Shown here: piece by piece, positions 41,833 to 51,177 of the stretch
Numbering within the stretch: the stretch's first letter is position 1
Layout: each line of letters starts with the position of its first letter
Assembly: GCF_000341345.1 (NCBI RefSeq)
Contig: NC_020302.1
Location: 2,398,075 to 2,462,074 of the forward strand
DNA length: 64,000 bases
Direction: 5' to 3'
Source: Corynebacterium halotolerans YIM 70093 = DSM 44683
Lineage (GTDB): Bacteria > Actinomycetota > Actinomycetes > Mycobacteriales > Mycobacteriaceae
Notes under the pieces: generated by a model
What the model saw: the letters and a program-made list of their open reading frames with translations, nothing else
Database searches by the model: none
What the model was told of the DNA's origin: nothing
Made by a program: the position numbers and the translations under genes

Positions 41833-41837
41833 GGTCC

Positions 41838-43028
41838 TTAGATCTCGAATCGGGGGAGGTCGAGGCCGACGTACTGCTGCGCCAGGTAGGTGCGGCCGGC
41901 CTCGGTGGACAGGACGGATTCCAGCTCCGCGATGCGGCGGCGGGTCTGGAAGTGCGGGTCGCCGGGCACGGAGTGCAGCATGGACGACATCCAGTAGGAG
42001 AAGTGCTGGGCTTTCCAGATGCGCGGCACGGCGAGCGCCGAGTACTCGTCGAGCAGGTCGCGGTTGCCCTTCTTGACGGCGCGCACCAGGCCCGGGGCGA
42101 GCACGGCGACATCCGCGACGGCCAGGTTCAGGCCCTTCGCCCCGGTCGGCGGGACGGTGTGGGCGGCGTCGCCGGCGAGGAACAGCCGGCCGCGCTGCAT
42201 CGGGTCCGTGACCGCGGAGCGGAAGCGCAGGACGGCCTTGTCGAAGATCTCGCCCTCGGAGACCTGCAGGTCCTCGGAGTCCACACGGGTGTGCAGCTCG
42301 GACCAGATGCGCTCATCCGACCACTGCTCCACCGTGTCCTCGGGATTGCACTGCAGGTAGTAGCGCTGGACGGTGGGGGTGCGCGTGGAGATCAGCGCGA
42401 ACCCGTTGTCGTGGGTGCCGTAGATCAGTTCCTTCTGCGTCTGCGGGGCGTTGACCAGGATGCCGAACCACGCGTAGGGGTACTCGTGGCGGTCGCGCAC
42501 CGCACCGTCGAGCTCTAGGACGGGCGTGCGGTACGGGGACTTCGAGCCGTCGCCGGCCACCACGTAATCGCACGTCAGCGTCTGCTGCGCCCCGGAGGCG
42601 TCGGTGTAGGTGACGGTGACCTCGTCACCGTCGTAGCCGGTGACGTCGTCGACGGTGGTCTCGAAGTGGATGGCCCCGCCGTCCTCGAGACGCTTGGCGA
42701 TGAAGTCCTTGAGGTACTCGTGCTGCGGGTAGACGGCCATGTGGTGGCCGGTCAGCTCGGTCAGTCCGATGCGGGTGCGCCTGCCGTCGATCGAGATCTC
42801 GATGGCGTCGTCGATGTCGGCCTCGCGGTCCATGCGCTCACCGACACCGGTCTCACGCATCAGCCGCATGGTGCCCTGCTCGAGGACGCCGGCGCGCACG
42901 GTCTCCTCGACGTCCGCACGCGAGCGGGACTCGAGGATCACGGACTCGACGCCGTGCCGGTGCAGCAGGTGGGACAGGGTCAGGCCGGCCGGGCCGGCCC
43001 CGATGATGGCGACAGGGGTGTGGGACAT
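41838..43028 (-). CDS. pobA: 4-hydroxybenzoate 3-monooxygenase
   Basis: A 396-residue flavin monooxygenase that makes protocatechuate. The FAD motif AIIGAGPAGLTLSHLL is at the N-terminus, YVVAGDGSKSPYR and LFLAGDAAHTVPPTGAKGLNLA are the other flavin signatures, and YYLQ plus AQQYVGLDLP hold the substrate tyrosines of the family. Corynebacterial enzymes (PobB) can use NADPH. It lies inside the pca operon, one base after pcaC. Confidence 0.94.
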   Translation of the reverse strand: MSHTPVAIIGAGPAGLTLSHLLHRHGVESVILESRSRADVEETVRAGVLEQGTMRLMRETGVGERMDREADIDDAIEISIDGRRTRIGLTELTGHHMAVYPQHEYLKDFIAKRLEDGGAIHFETTVDDVTGYDGDEVTVTYTDASGAQQTLTCDYVVAGDGSKSPYRTPVLELDGAVRDRHEYPYAWFGILVNAPQTQKELIYGTHDNGFALISTRTPTVQRYYLQCNPEDTVEQWSDERIWSELHTRVDSEDLQVSEGEIFDKAVLRFRSAVTDPMQRGRLFLAGDAAHTVPPTGAKGLNLAVADVAVLAPGLVRAVKKGNRDLLDEYSALAVPRIWKAQHFSYWMSSMLHSVPGDPHFQTRRRIAELESVLSTEAGRTYLAQQYVGLDLPRFEI

Positions 43029-43029
43029 G

Positions 43030-43428
43030 TCAGTTCTCCTCTTCTGCGACAGCGGCGGACAGCAGCTTGAAACCGTGGTTGGAGTTCGGCACGCCGGCGT
43101 AGACGGCGGTGTGCAGCAGCACCTCGGCGATCAGATCCTTGTCGACGCCCGCCCGCAGCGCGGCACGGATGTGCATGTCCAGCTCGCCGTCATTGCCCAC
43201 GGCGGTCAGGACCGCGATCGTCAGCAGGCGGCGCTGCGTGTGGTCCAGGCCCTCGCGGTTCCAGATATCGCCCCAGGCGGTGCGGGTGATGAAGTCCTGG
43301 AAGATCTCGGTCGTCGGCGTCTGCTTCGCGACGGCCGCATCGACGTGCGCGTCGCCGAGCACGGTCCGACGGTTTCTCATGCCGACCTCGTGGGCCGCGG
43401 CACGTCCGGAGTCGTACTGGTCACTCAT
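43030..43428 (-). CDS. pcaC: 4-carboxymuconolactone decarboxylase
   Basis: A 132-residue small helical enzyme that decarboxylates gamma-carboxymuconolactone to the enol-lactone. TEIFQDFITRTAWGDIWNREGLDHTQRRLLTIAVLTAVG is typical in parts (for example RTAWGDIWNREGLDHTQR). The start MSDQYDSG is chosen because AAGGA lies 9 nt upstream; another ATG three codons earlier would sit directly on that site. It is not fused to PcaD. Confidence 0.93.
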   Translation of the reverse strand: MSDQYDSGRAAAHEVGMRNRRTVLGDAHVDAAVAKQTPTTEIFQDFITRTAWGDIWNREGLDHTQRRLLTIAVLTAVGNDGELDMHIRAALRAGVDKDLIAEVLLHTAVYAGVPNSNHGFKLLSAAVAEEEN

Positions 43429-43444
43429 CGTGGTCATTCCTTAT

Positions 43445-44620
43445 CTACTGGTGGGCGGGGTCGGTGCGATCGGTGCGGTCGGTGAGACCGGCGAGGATGA
43501 GGTCGACGATCTCCCCGGCGTGGCCGGTGGCGTCGTCCGGCCCGTTGCCGGTGCGGGTCATGTTGCGGGCCATGGCGTCGGTGTCCACGTGGATCCCGTC
43601 GAGGCTGGCGTGCAGGCGGGCCACCGCGGAGGCGGTCGCGGCCAGCAGGTCGCGCAGGGACTGCCACTCGGCGTGCCAGCTGCCCACCCCGCGCTGCCAG
43701 CGGCAGTCGAGGGCGTCGAGCAGCGTGGCGGCCAGTCCCGGGGTGCGGCGGGCGTAGCCGTCGCAGGCGACGGCCGCGGCCGGATTGGCCTTGTGCGGCA
43801 TTGAGGAGCTGCCACCGGGGGTGGGTTCGCGCAGCTCGCCGATCTCCGTGACGGAGTGGGCGATGATGTCGCCGGCGACCTTGCGCACGCTGCCCGCGAG
43901 CTGCGCGGCAGCGGTCGCCACGGTCGTGAAGGGCAGCCGGTTGGTGTGCCAGACCAGCGGCCGGTCGGCCAGGCCGAGCCGCTCGGCGAGACGATCGTGG
44001 ATTTCGATGCCGTGGGGGTGCGTGGCCGCCAGGTTGCCGGTCGCCCCGGCGTACTGCACCGGCAGCGCCAGAAACGCGCGCTCCAGCTCGCCGGCCGCCC
44101 GGTCGACGCCCTCGGCCCAGCCGGCGGCGATCAGCCCGAAGGTGGTCGGCAACGCCTGCTGGCCCAGCGTGCGTCCCATCACCGGGGTGAGGCGGTGGGT
44201 GCGCGCCTGCCCGGCCAGGAGCGCCACGACGTCCCGGGCCTGGGCGACGATGACCCCGCCCGCGCGCCGGGCGCACAGGGCCAGGGCGGTGTCGACGCCG
44301 TCCTGGCTGGTCGCCCCCACGTGGATGCCTGCCGTGTTGTCGGGGGTGAGCTTCTTCAGTCCGGCGGCGATCGGGATGGTGGGGGTGCCGCCGGACACGG
44401 AGGCCGCGGAGATCTCCGCGACGTCGAGAACGTAGCGGTCGAGCGCGCCGCGGGCGGCCTGCGCGTCGGCGGCCGTGATCGCGCCGCAGTCCTCGGCGGC
44501 GTCGGTCAGCGCCCGTTCGAACTCCACGATCGCGGCCAGGAAGGCCCCGTCGGAGAGGTGGCGGTGGGCTCGCGTGTCACCACCGGCGAGGTCGCCGTAG
44601 GTGGACCGGCACAGATCCAT
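43445..44620 (-). CDS. pcaB: 3-carboxy-cis,cis-muconate cycloisomerase
   Basis: A 391-residue fumarase/aspartase-superfamily enzyme that lactonises 3-carboxymuconate. The superfamily signature is GGSSSMPHKANP, with GATSQDGVDTALAL earlier. ATG (MDLCRSTYGD) is used because AAGGAG stands 9 nt upstream; another ATG two codons earlier is too close to it. It is shorter than Pseudomonas PcaB (about 450) as in other corynebacteria. Confidence 0.92.
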   Translation of the reverse strand: MDLCRSTYGDLAGGDTRAHRHLSDGAFLAAIVEFERALTDAAEDCGAITAADAQAARGALDRYVLDVAEISAASVSGGTPTIPIAAGLKKLTPDNTAGIHVGATSQDGVDTALALCARRAGGVIVAQARDVVALLAGQARTHRLTPVMGRTLGQQALPTTFGLIAAGWAEGVDRAAGELERAFLALPVQYAGATGNLAATHPHGIEIHDRLAERLGLADRPLVWHTNRLPFTTVATAAAQLAGSVRKVAGDIIAHSVTEIGELREPTPGGSSSMPHKANPAAAVACDGYARRTPGLAATLLDALDCRWQRGVGSWHAEWQSLRDLLAATASAVARLHASLDGIHVDTDAMARNMTRTGNGPDDATGHAGEIVDLILAGLTDRTDRTDPAHQ

Positions 44621-44657
44621 GGACATCTGCTCCTTGACTTGAGGGCGGGGGACGGTC

Positions 44658-45299
44658 TCAGACGCGGAAGAAGGGGGTCTCCCGGGTCGGATCGTCGTGC
44701 TGCATGACGATCTCCAGCCGGTAGCCGTCACCGGTCTTCTCCGCGACGAGCAGATGGCGGCGCTCCTCCGGCACGGCGTTGAGCACCGGGTCGGCGGCGT
44801 TGGCCTGTTCGTTCTCCGGGAAGTAGAGGCGGGTGTAGAGACGCTCGAGCATGCCGCGGGCGAACACCCCCAGCTTCAGGTGCGGGGCCTCGGTGTCGGC
44901 GCCCTCGAACTCGATCGCGCCCGGGAGGAGGGTGGTGAAGGTGACGCTGCCGGTGCCGTCGACCATGCCGCGGCCCAGACCCCGGAAACCCTCGACGGTG
45001 GCCTGGTCCCCCGTGCGCGGATCCAGCGGGGAATTGAAGACGCCGTCGGTCCCGGTCTGCCAGACCTCGATCATGGCGTCGGAGATCGGGTTGCCGTCGC
45101 CGTCGATGACGGTGGTGGTGACGTGGACGGCGCCCTCGGTGCCCTCGGGGACGATCTGCTCGGAGTCGTCGAGGGTCAGACCGATGTGGACGTAGGGCCC
45201 CACGGTCTGGGAGGGGGTGATGCCGAACCCGGCCTCGTCCTGGTCGCGGATGCCCGAGACCGGGTAGCGGAACTCCGTGGCGTTGGAGGTGTCGATCAT
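44658..45299 (-). CDS. pcaG: Protocatechuate 3,4-dioxygenase alpha subunit
   Basis: A 213-residue alpha subunit beginning MIDTSNATEFRYPVSGIRDQ. The intradiol fold is seen in ITPSQTVGPYVHIGL, VIDGDGNPISDAMIEVWQTG and LKLGVFARGMLERLYTRLYFP; the iron ligands are absent, as expected for alpha. AAGGAGT precedes the ATG. It pairs with PcaH, 37 bp upstream. Confidence 0.95.
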   Translation of the reverse strand: MIDTSNATEFRYPVSGIRDQDEAGFGITPSQTVGPYVHIGLTLDDSEQIVPEGTEGAVHVTTTVIDGDGNPISDAMIEVWQTGTDGVFNSPLDPRTGDQATVEGFRGLGRGMVDGTGSVTFTTLLPGAIEFEGADTEAPHLKLGVFARGMLERLYTRLYFPENEQANAADPVLNAVPEERRHLLVAEKTGDGYRLEIVMQHDDPTRETPFFRV

Positions 45300-45336
45300 T
45301 TCTGACTCCTTGGCTGTGCTGACTGGTGGGGGCGGT

Positions 45337-46041
45337 CTACTCGAACGGGGTGGCGTGGGCGCCACGCAGGATGATGTCGAACTTGTAGCCGAGGGCGAAA
45401 TTCGGGCGGGTCTCGTCGTAGTCGAAGACGGCGATCATGCGTTCGCGCGCGCCGGCCGGCACGGAGTTGTAGATCGGGTCCTGGAAGAACATCGGATCAC
45501 CCGGGAAGTACATCTGGGTGACCAGGCGCTCGGTGAACTGGCGGCCGAACAGCGAGAAGTGGATGTGGGCGGGGCGCCAGGCGTTGTGGTGGTTGCCCCA
45601 CGGGTAGCAGCCCGGCTGGATCGTGTAGAAGCTGTAGTGGCCGTTCTCGTCGGTCAGGGTGCGGGCCACGCCGTTGAAGTGGGGATCCAGCGGGGCCGGC
45701 CAGGAGTCGTTCTTGTGGCGGTAGCGGCCGGCGGCATTGGCCTGCCAGGCCTCGACCAGGGTGTTGGGGACGGGCTTGCCGTCCCAGCCGAGGACCCGGC
45801 CGTGGACGAAGATGCGCTGGCCGATGGCCTCCCCGCCGTTGGCCTGCGTCATGTCGTTGTCGATACCGCCGAAGTCACGGTCGCCGAAGACCGGACCGGT
45901 CAGCTCACCGAGGCGCTCCGGGACCATGATCAGGTCGTTGTTCGGGTTGCGCTTGATGGTGGTCCGGTACTCCGGGAAGTGCAGGGGCGCGAAGACCCCC
46001 TCGGTGGACGCGTTGTGTGTGGTGGTCAACCGTGACTCCAT
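45337..46041 (-). CDS. pcaH: Protocatechuate 3,4-dioxygenase beta subunit
   Basis: A 234-residue catalytic subunit that cleaves protocatechuate with Fe(III). The iron ligands are recognisable: Tyr in PWG-preceding CYPWGNHHNAWRPAHIHFSL, two His in the same segment (HIHF) and the Tyr of GRYRHKND. It is the first gene of pcaHGBC-pobA-pcaK. Its promoter holds a GTTCG-N3-CGTGAAC motif shared with pcaI/pcaR. Confidence 0.96.
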   Translation of the reverse strand: MESRLTTTHNASTEGVFAPLHFPEYRTTIKRNPNNDLIMVPERLGELTGPVFGDRDFGGIDNDMTQANGGEAIGQRIFVHGRVLGWDGKPVPNTLVEAWQANAAGRYRHKNDSWPAPLDPHFNGVARTLTDENGHYSFYTIQPGCYPWGNHHNAWRPAHIHFSLFGRQFTERLVTQMYFPGDPMFFQDPIYNSVPAGARERMIAVFDYDETRPNFALGYKFDIILRGAHATPFE

Positions 46042-46115
46042 GATGAGCCCTCTCTGTGATCTGCCCTACAGTGATGACGCTCACGATAGGAGTACGGTTC
46101 AGGCCACAGCAACTC

Positions 46116-46130
46116 GTTCACGGAACGAAC
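46116..46130. promoter_or_regulatory. Candidate PcaR/PcaO operator upstream of pcaH
   Basis: On the minus strand GTTCGTTCCGTGAAC, matching the pcaI/pcaR site at 12 of 15 bases, all outside the central three. It includes the dyad TCGTTC-ACG-GAACGA. It lies 75-90 bp upstream of the pcaH ATG. Confidence 0.5.
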
Positions 46131-46173
46131 AACGAAGTCATGAGTGAAACATCACTGGCCAGCGGCTTTGCCT

Positions 46174-46209
46174 CCACACCCCTGCCCCAGGGGTTGGTCA
46201 GGGGTGTGG
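46174..46209. promoter_or_regulatory. Inverted pair of CCACACCCCTG boxes
   Basis: CCACACCCCTG and CAGGGGTGTGG, perfect 11-bp arms with 14 bp between. The core CACACCCCTG recurs as a direct pair between catA and benA. The arms also fit the RamA consensus (AC4-5 or G4-6 runs). It could act on pcaH or on the MFS gene. Confidence 0.5.
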
Positions 46210-46547
46210 CTCAGGGTCCGTGACGAAGATCAGGGGGCCGTGCCCGGCCCGGCGCCCGTCCCGCTCATGTCGTGCGGCCTCCCTACCGGTCGAGAAGATC
46301 CGGGCCATTTTCCGCGCCCCAGGGCCGACGGCGGCTCCGGGGGTGGTGAAGGGATGAAAATAATTCCGGCGAATCGTCCCGCCGTCGCGTAATGTGCTTG
46401 AAGTCCCGCGGTTCAGAGAGCCCTCGATCTCCGTGGACGAAGCGCGGCCCGCCCCTGCGGCCGCGCCTTGTCACCCACACGTTCCTGCCTCTCCCCCGGA
46501 GCCCCGGTACCCGAGCTGCAGCTGTACCCATCCCGAAAGAATCACCC

Positions 46548-47894
46548 GTGGATATCCGACAGCTCATCGACACCACCCGCATGGGCGGCTACCAGTGGCT
46601 CATCATCGGCCTGGCCGCCTTCCTCAACGCCCTCGACGGCTACGACCTCGTGGCCATGGCGTTCACCTCCCAGTCCGTCAGCGCGGACTTCGGCCTGTCC
46701 GGCGCCCAGCTCGGCTGGCTGCTCTCCGCCGCGCTCATCGGCATCGGCGTCGGCTCGATCATCCTCGCCCCGCTGGCCGACCGCTTCGGCCGCCGGCGCC
46801 TGATCATCACCGCCCTGCTCATCGACCTGGTCGGCCTGACCTGCTCGAGCTTCGCCACCAACTTCGAGACACTGCTGGCCTTCCGGGCCCTCACCGGCAT
46901 CGGCGTCGGCGGCATCCTCGCCTGTGTGACGGTCGTGGTCAGCGAGTATTCCAACCTGCGTTTCCGCGGCCTGGCGATGTCCATCTACTCCGCCGGTTAC
47001 GGTCTCGGCGCCTCCCTGTGCGGCGTCCTGGCCGCCCAGGCCATCCCGGCCTACGGCTGGCAGTCGGTGTTCATCACGGGTGCCGGCCTGACCCTGCTGG
47101 CCCTGGCGCTGACCCTGTTCTTCCTCCCGGAGTCCGTCGACCACCTCGCCGCCCGGGGCCGGACGGAGCAGGTGGAGGCCGTCGCCCGCCGCCTGGGCAA
47201 GAGCGGACCCGTCACGGCGTCGGCGAAGCAGGCCGGGGAGCAGCCCCGCACCCGCACCCGCGAGATCCTCTCCTCCGGTTACCTGGGAACCACGCTGAAA
47301 CTGTGGGTCGCGTTCTCCCTGATCACCTTCGGCTTCAACTTCGCCAACCAGTGGACCCCGCAGCTGCTGACCGAGTCCGGACTCTCCGCGCAGCAGGGCA
47401 TCATCGGCGGCATCATGCTCTCCTTCGGTGGCACGATCGGTTCGCTGATCTACGGCGCGCTGACCACCCGGCTGCACGCCCGCCGCCTGTTGATCGCCTT
47501 CTCCCTGCTCTCGGCGGTCGCCCTCGTCGCCTTCATCTCGGCGACCGATCTCCCGACGCTCATGTTCGCCGCCGGAGTGGCCGTGGGCATGCTCCTCAAT
47601 GGCTGCGTGACCGGCATGTACACCATCACCCCGCAGGCCTACCCGGCCGCGCTGCGCACCACGGGCGTGGGCACCGCCATCGGCGTCAGCCGCGCCGGTG
47701 CGGTCATCGCCCCCATCGCCGTCGGCTACCTCTTCGACGCCGGCTGGTCCCCGGTGGCCCTGTACCTCAGCGCCGCCGTCATCGTGGCCCTGGCCGCCGT
47801 GGCACTGATCGGGGTGCGGGCACATTCCGGATCCCACGACCGCGCCGGCTCCGCTGACGCACTGCAGGAGCGGGAGACCGTCGCAGCGCAGTAG
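46548..47894 (+). CDS. benK: AAHS-family aromatic acid transporter, probably BenK
   Basis: A 448-residue MFS carrier starting at GTG (VDIRQLIDTTRMGGYQW). It has the AAHS TM1 motif LNALDGYDLVAMAF, loop motif LADRFGRRRL, and 12 helices. It is divergent from pcaHG and convergent with catCBA, and shares a CACACCCCTG motif with the cat-ben intergenic region, which favours benzoate or muconate over protocatechuate as substrate. The substrate is inferred. The ribosome site is weak (GAAAGA). Confidence 0.75.
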   Translation: MDIRQLIDTTRMGGYQWLIIGLAAFLNALDGYDLVAMAFTSQSVSADFGLSGAQLGWLLSAALIGIGVGSIILAPLADRFGRRRLIITALLIDLVGLTCSSFATNFETLLAFRALTGIGVGGILACVTVVVSEYSNLRFRGLAMSIYSAGYGLGASLCGVLAAQAIPAYGWQSVFITGAGLTLLALALTLFFLPESVDHLAARGRTEQVEAVARRLGKSGPVTASAKQAGEQPRTRTREILSSGYLGTTLKLWVAFSLITFGFNFANQWTPQLLTESGLSAQQGIIGGIMLSFGGTIGSLIYGALTTRLHARRLLIAFSLLSAVALVAFISATDLPTLMFAAGVAVGMLLNGCVTGMYTITPQAYPAALRTTGVGTAIGVSRAGAVIAPIAVGYLFDAGWSPVALYLSAAVIVALAAVALIGVRAHSGSHDRAGSADALQERETVAAQ

Positions 47895-47927
47895 CCGGGA
47901 CCGCGGTTCCTCCGTTCACCGCAACCG

Positions 47928-47963
47928 GAAGGCCGCCCCTCCTGACAGGAGGGGGCGGCCTTC
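47928..47963. terminator. Bidirectional terminator between MFS gene and catC
   Basis: 16-bp stem GAAGGCCGCCCCTCCT/AGGAGGGGGCGGCCTTC with one bulged base and a 3-nt loop. Confidence 0.8.
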
Positions 47964-47975
47964 AAGCTCACGGAC

Positions 47976-48236
47976 TCAGGGGCGGTAGCCGCTCAGCGGT
48001 TCCACGCTCACCGCCAGATAACGGTGCAACGGCAGGGCCGTGATCCGTTCGTGGACATCGGCGGAGGTCGCGGCGTCGACAAGCGCCACGAGCGTGTCCG
48101 AGCCCGCCACCCGCCACCACCGCGCACCCGGCCAGTCAGCCAGGCCGGCGCGGGTACGCCCGCGTAGGTCGGCGCGGATCTCCGGGTCCATGTCGCCGGG
48201 AATGTGCGGGCTCAGGCGTACCAGCCAGGTGGACAT
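47976..48236 (-). CDS. catC: Muconolactone delta-isomerase
   Basis: An 86-residue enzyme, slightly shorter than usual (about 92-96), that turns muconolactone into the enol-lactone. MSTWLVRLSPHIPGDMDPE, WRVAGSDTLVALVDA and ITALPLHRYLAVSVEPL fit the family. Its ATG overlaps the catB TGA by one base (TGATG). Confidence 0.92.
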   Translation of the reverse strand: MSTWLVRLSPHIPGDMDPEIRADLRGRTRAGLADWPGARWWRVAGSDTLVALVDAATSADVHERITALPLHRYLAVSVEPLSGYRP

Positions 48237-49357
48237 CAGTTGCGGGTGAAGTGGTTGATCTTGTCCCAGTCGGGTTCGAGACCCAGGCCCGGGCCCTCCG
48301 GCAGCTTGACCACGCCGTCGCCGTACTCGAGGTCGGTGGTGGTGTAGGACTCCTTGAGCAGCATCGGGCCGAAGAGCTCCGAGCCGAAGGAGATGCCCTT
48401 GGTCGCGCAGGCGAAGTGGATGGAGGCGGCGGTGCCGAACGGGCCCTCCAGGGAGGTCGCGCCGTGGCAGGCCAGCCCGGCGGCCTCGGCGATGGCAACG
48501 GTCTTCTTCGACTCCTGCAGACCACCGAGCTTGGTGGTCTTGATGGCGATGACGTCCGCGGCCTGCGCCTTGACCACGGCCAGGGCGTCGGCCGGGGAGC
48601 AGACGGACTCATCCGCCATGACCGGCACACCGATGCGGGTGGTGATCTCGCGGAGGGTGGCCAGGTCATCGGCCGGGGTGGGCTGCTCGAACAGCTCGAC
48701 GCCGGCCTCGGCCAGCTTCGGCAGGTAACGCAGCGCGGTGAGACGGTCCCAGCGGGCGTTGACGTCGATGCGCAGTCCGACCTTGCCGCCGAGGTTCTGG
48801 GCCAGCTGGGCGATGCGCGCGGTGTCCACGGCCGGATCGCCCGAGCCCATCTTCAGCTTGAAGGACTTGTGGCCGTACCGCTCGATGCGCTCCTCGATCT
48901 CGGCGACGGCCTCGTCCAACGGCAGGACGCCGAGTGCCCACGTCACGTCGATCTCGTCGCGGACACGACCACCGAGCAGGTCGCGCACCGGGATGTCCAG
49001 GGCACGTGCCCAGGCATCGTGCATGGCGACGTCGCAGGCCGCCTTGGCGAAGCGCATGTTGGCCACGGACCTCTCGAAGTCGGCCATGATACCGGCCAGC
49101 TCGTTGACCTGACGGCCTTCCATGATCGGGGCCAGGTGACCGTCGATGATGACCTTCATGGTCTCCGCGGACTCACCACCCCACCAGGGGCCACCGGGGA
49201 CGACGCCCTCGCCGTAACCGGTCACGCCGCCGTCGAGGGTGACGGAGACGAGCAGGATCGGCTGGGCCGTGGCGGTGTAGGTGGCGAAACCGTGCGGGCG
49301 GAACAGCGGGACGTCGAGAAGGCGGGTCTCGACCTTGGCGATCGTGAGATCAGACAT
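48236..49357 (-). CDS. catB: Muconate cycloisomerase
   Basis: A 373-residue enolase-superfamily enzyme that lactonises cis,cis-muconate. The catalytic lysine motif is SFKLKMG (KxK), the metal ligands are RIDVNARW, ELFEQP and MADESV, and IAIKTTKLGG has the second Lys. AAGGAA precedes the ATG. It follows catA by 135 bp and leads catC. Confidence 0.95.
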   Translation of the reverse strand: MSDLTIAKVETRLLDVPLFRPHGFATYTATAQPILLVSVTLDGGVTGYGEGVVPGGPWWGGESAETMKVIIDGHLAPIMEGRQVNELAGIMADFERSVANMRFAKAACDVAMHDAWARALDIPVRDLLGGRVRDEIDVTWALGVLPLDEAVAEIEERIERYGHKSFKLKMGSGDPAVDTARIAQLAQNLGGKVGLRIDVNARWDRLTALRYLPKLAEAGVELFEQPTPADDLATLREITTRIGVPVMADESVCSPADALAVVKAQAADVIAIKTTKLGGLQESKKTVAIAEAAGLACHGATSLEGPFGTAASIHFACATKGISFGSELFGPMLLKESYTTTDLEYGDGVVKLPEGPGLGLEPDWDKINHFTRN

Positions 49358-49492
49358 GAACTCTTCCTTATTACGTGAGATGGGTGAGGCTGGCGCGGGT
49401 ATCGGCCGTGCCGGGACGGGCGCTCGGGAGCGGAAACACGAAACGCCCCACGCCCCCACGAGTGTAGGGACGCGAGGCGCGCGCAGAGGGGG

Positions 49493-50524
<1,032 letters not shown>

Positions 50525-50566
50525 TCACGGCTTTCCCTGCCCCCTATTTTCACTGGTGGAGGAGTT

Positions 50567-50578
50567 GCACACCCCTGA
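50567..50578. promoter_or_regulatory. CACACCCCTG box, cat-ben copy 1
   Basis: GCACACCCCTGA. Identical copy 53 bp to the right, five helical turns away, so both face the same side of the DNA. Confidence 0.5.
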
Positions 50579-50619
50579 ATATCCGCGGAATGAAACCTCC
50601 CACCCCGACCTAATCCTAG

Positions 50620-50631
50620 GCACACCCCTGA
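50620..50631. promoter_or_regulatory. CACACCCCTG box, cat-ben copy 2
   Basis: Second exact GCACACCCCTGA. The 10-bp core is also found as an inverted pair upstream of the BenK-like gene. Confidence 0.5.
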
Positions 50632-51177
50632 CGAAATGGGGGGATAGCGGGGGTGGAATCCCTCATCCATCACCGCCACGGCTACACAGCTGACCCCCAC
50701 AGTCGCTGCCACCCCTACCCGAAACCCCACCCCCGCGCACGGCGGGGCGCGTCGTCCGGCCCGACGGGGCGAATGAGGCGCACAGGCATGCGGGACCACC
50801 CCTTAGTCCACCGCTCCCCACTGCGCGCCGAATTCAGACACCATCGCCCAAAATCACCCCCGATTCACCCCCAAATACGGGTCGCGGAGGAAAAATCTTC
50901 CCCCACCTTCCACCACCCCGGCCCGGAACCGTTTCTGCTGGCACGGGCGGGTGCGCAGACCGCACGGTCGTGCATTCGCACACAGACCCCCGGCCCAGTC
51001 CCAGGCCTTTCCCTAGTGTGACCCATAACATGATGGTGCATGATGGTCGCTATCCCTCACTTGGAGAGTGAGCGGCATCACCGTTCCATCGATCGCAGGA
51101 AACCGTCACGACCGGGACGCTCCCGCCGAGCGTCGGCCACGGTCTTCCTTGTCGACCAGAAAGATTGGATGTTCATC

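Larger units (their letters stand above)
46042..46547. other. 506-bp divergent control region between pcaH and the MFS gene
   Basis: No gene is seen. It holds the 15-bp motif of the pcaH side, a perfect 11-bp inverted repeat (46174-46209), and a long leader for the MFS gene. Open frames here lack family features. Confidence 0.6.

Noticed and set aside
43013..43023. CAGGGGTGTGG at the start of pobA as an operator
   Set aside because: It is an exact match to the box upstream of the MFS gene but lies in codons for SHTPV in the middle of an operon, so it may be chance. It is mentioned with the motif finding but not annotated as a site.
46055..46070. TGTGATCTGCCCTACA, similar to a GlxR (CRP-type) site, just upstream of pcaH
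   Set aside because: One half is perfect, the other matches only three of five bases, and the central TA is missing. Too weak to call without binding data.
50653..51021. A 122-codon plus-strand frame in the catA-benA gap
   Set aside because: Pro/His/Arg-rich with no ribosome site and no recognisable fold; it lies across the control region.
51017..51031. TGTGACCCATAACAT near benA as a GlxR site
   Set aside because: Only the left half matches; the right half is far from TCACA.
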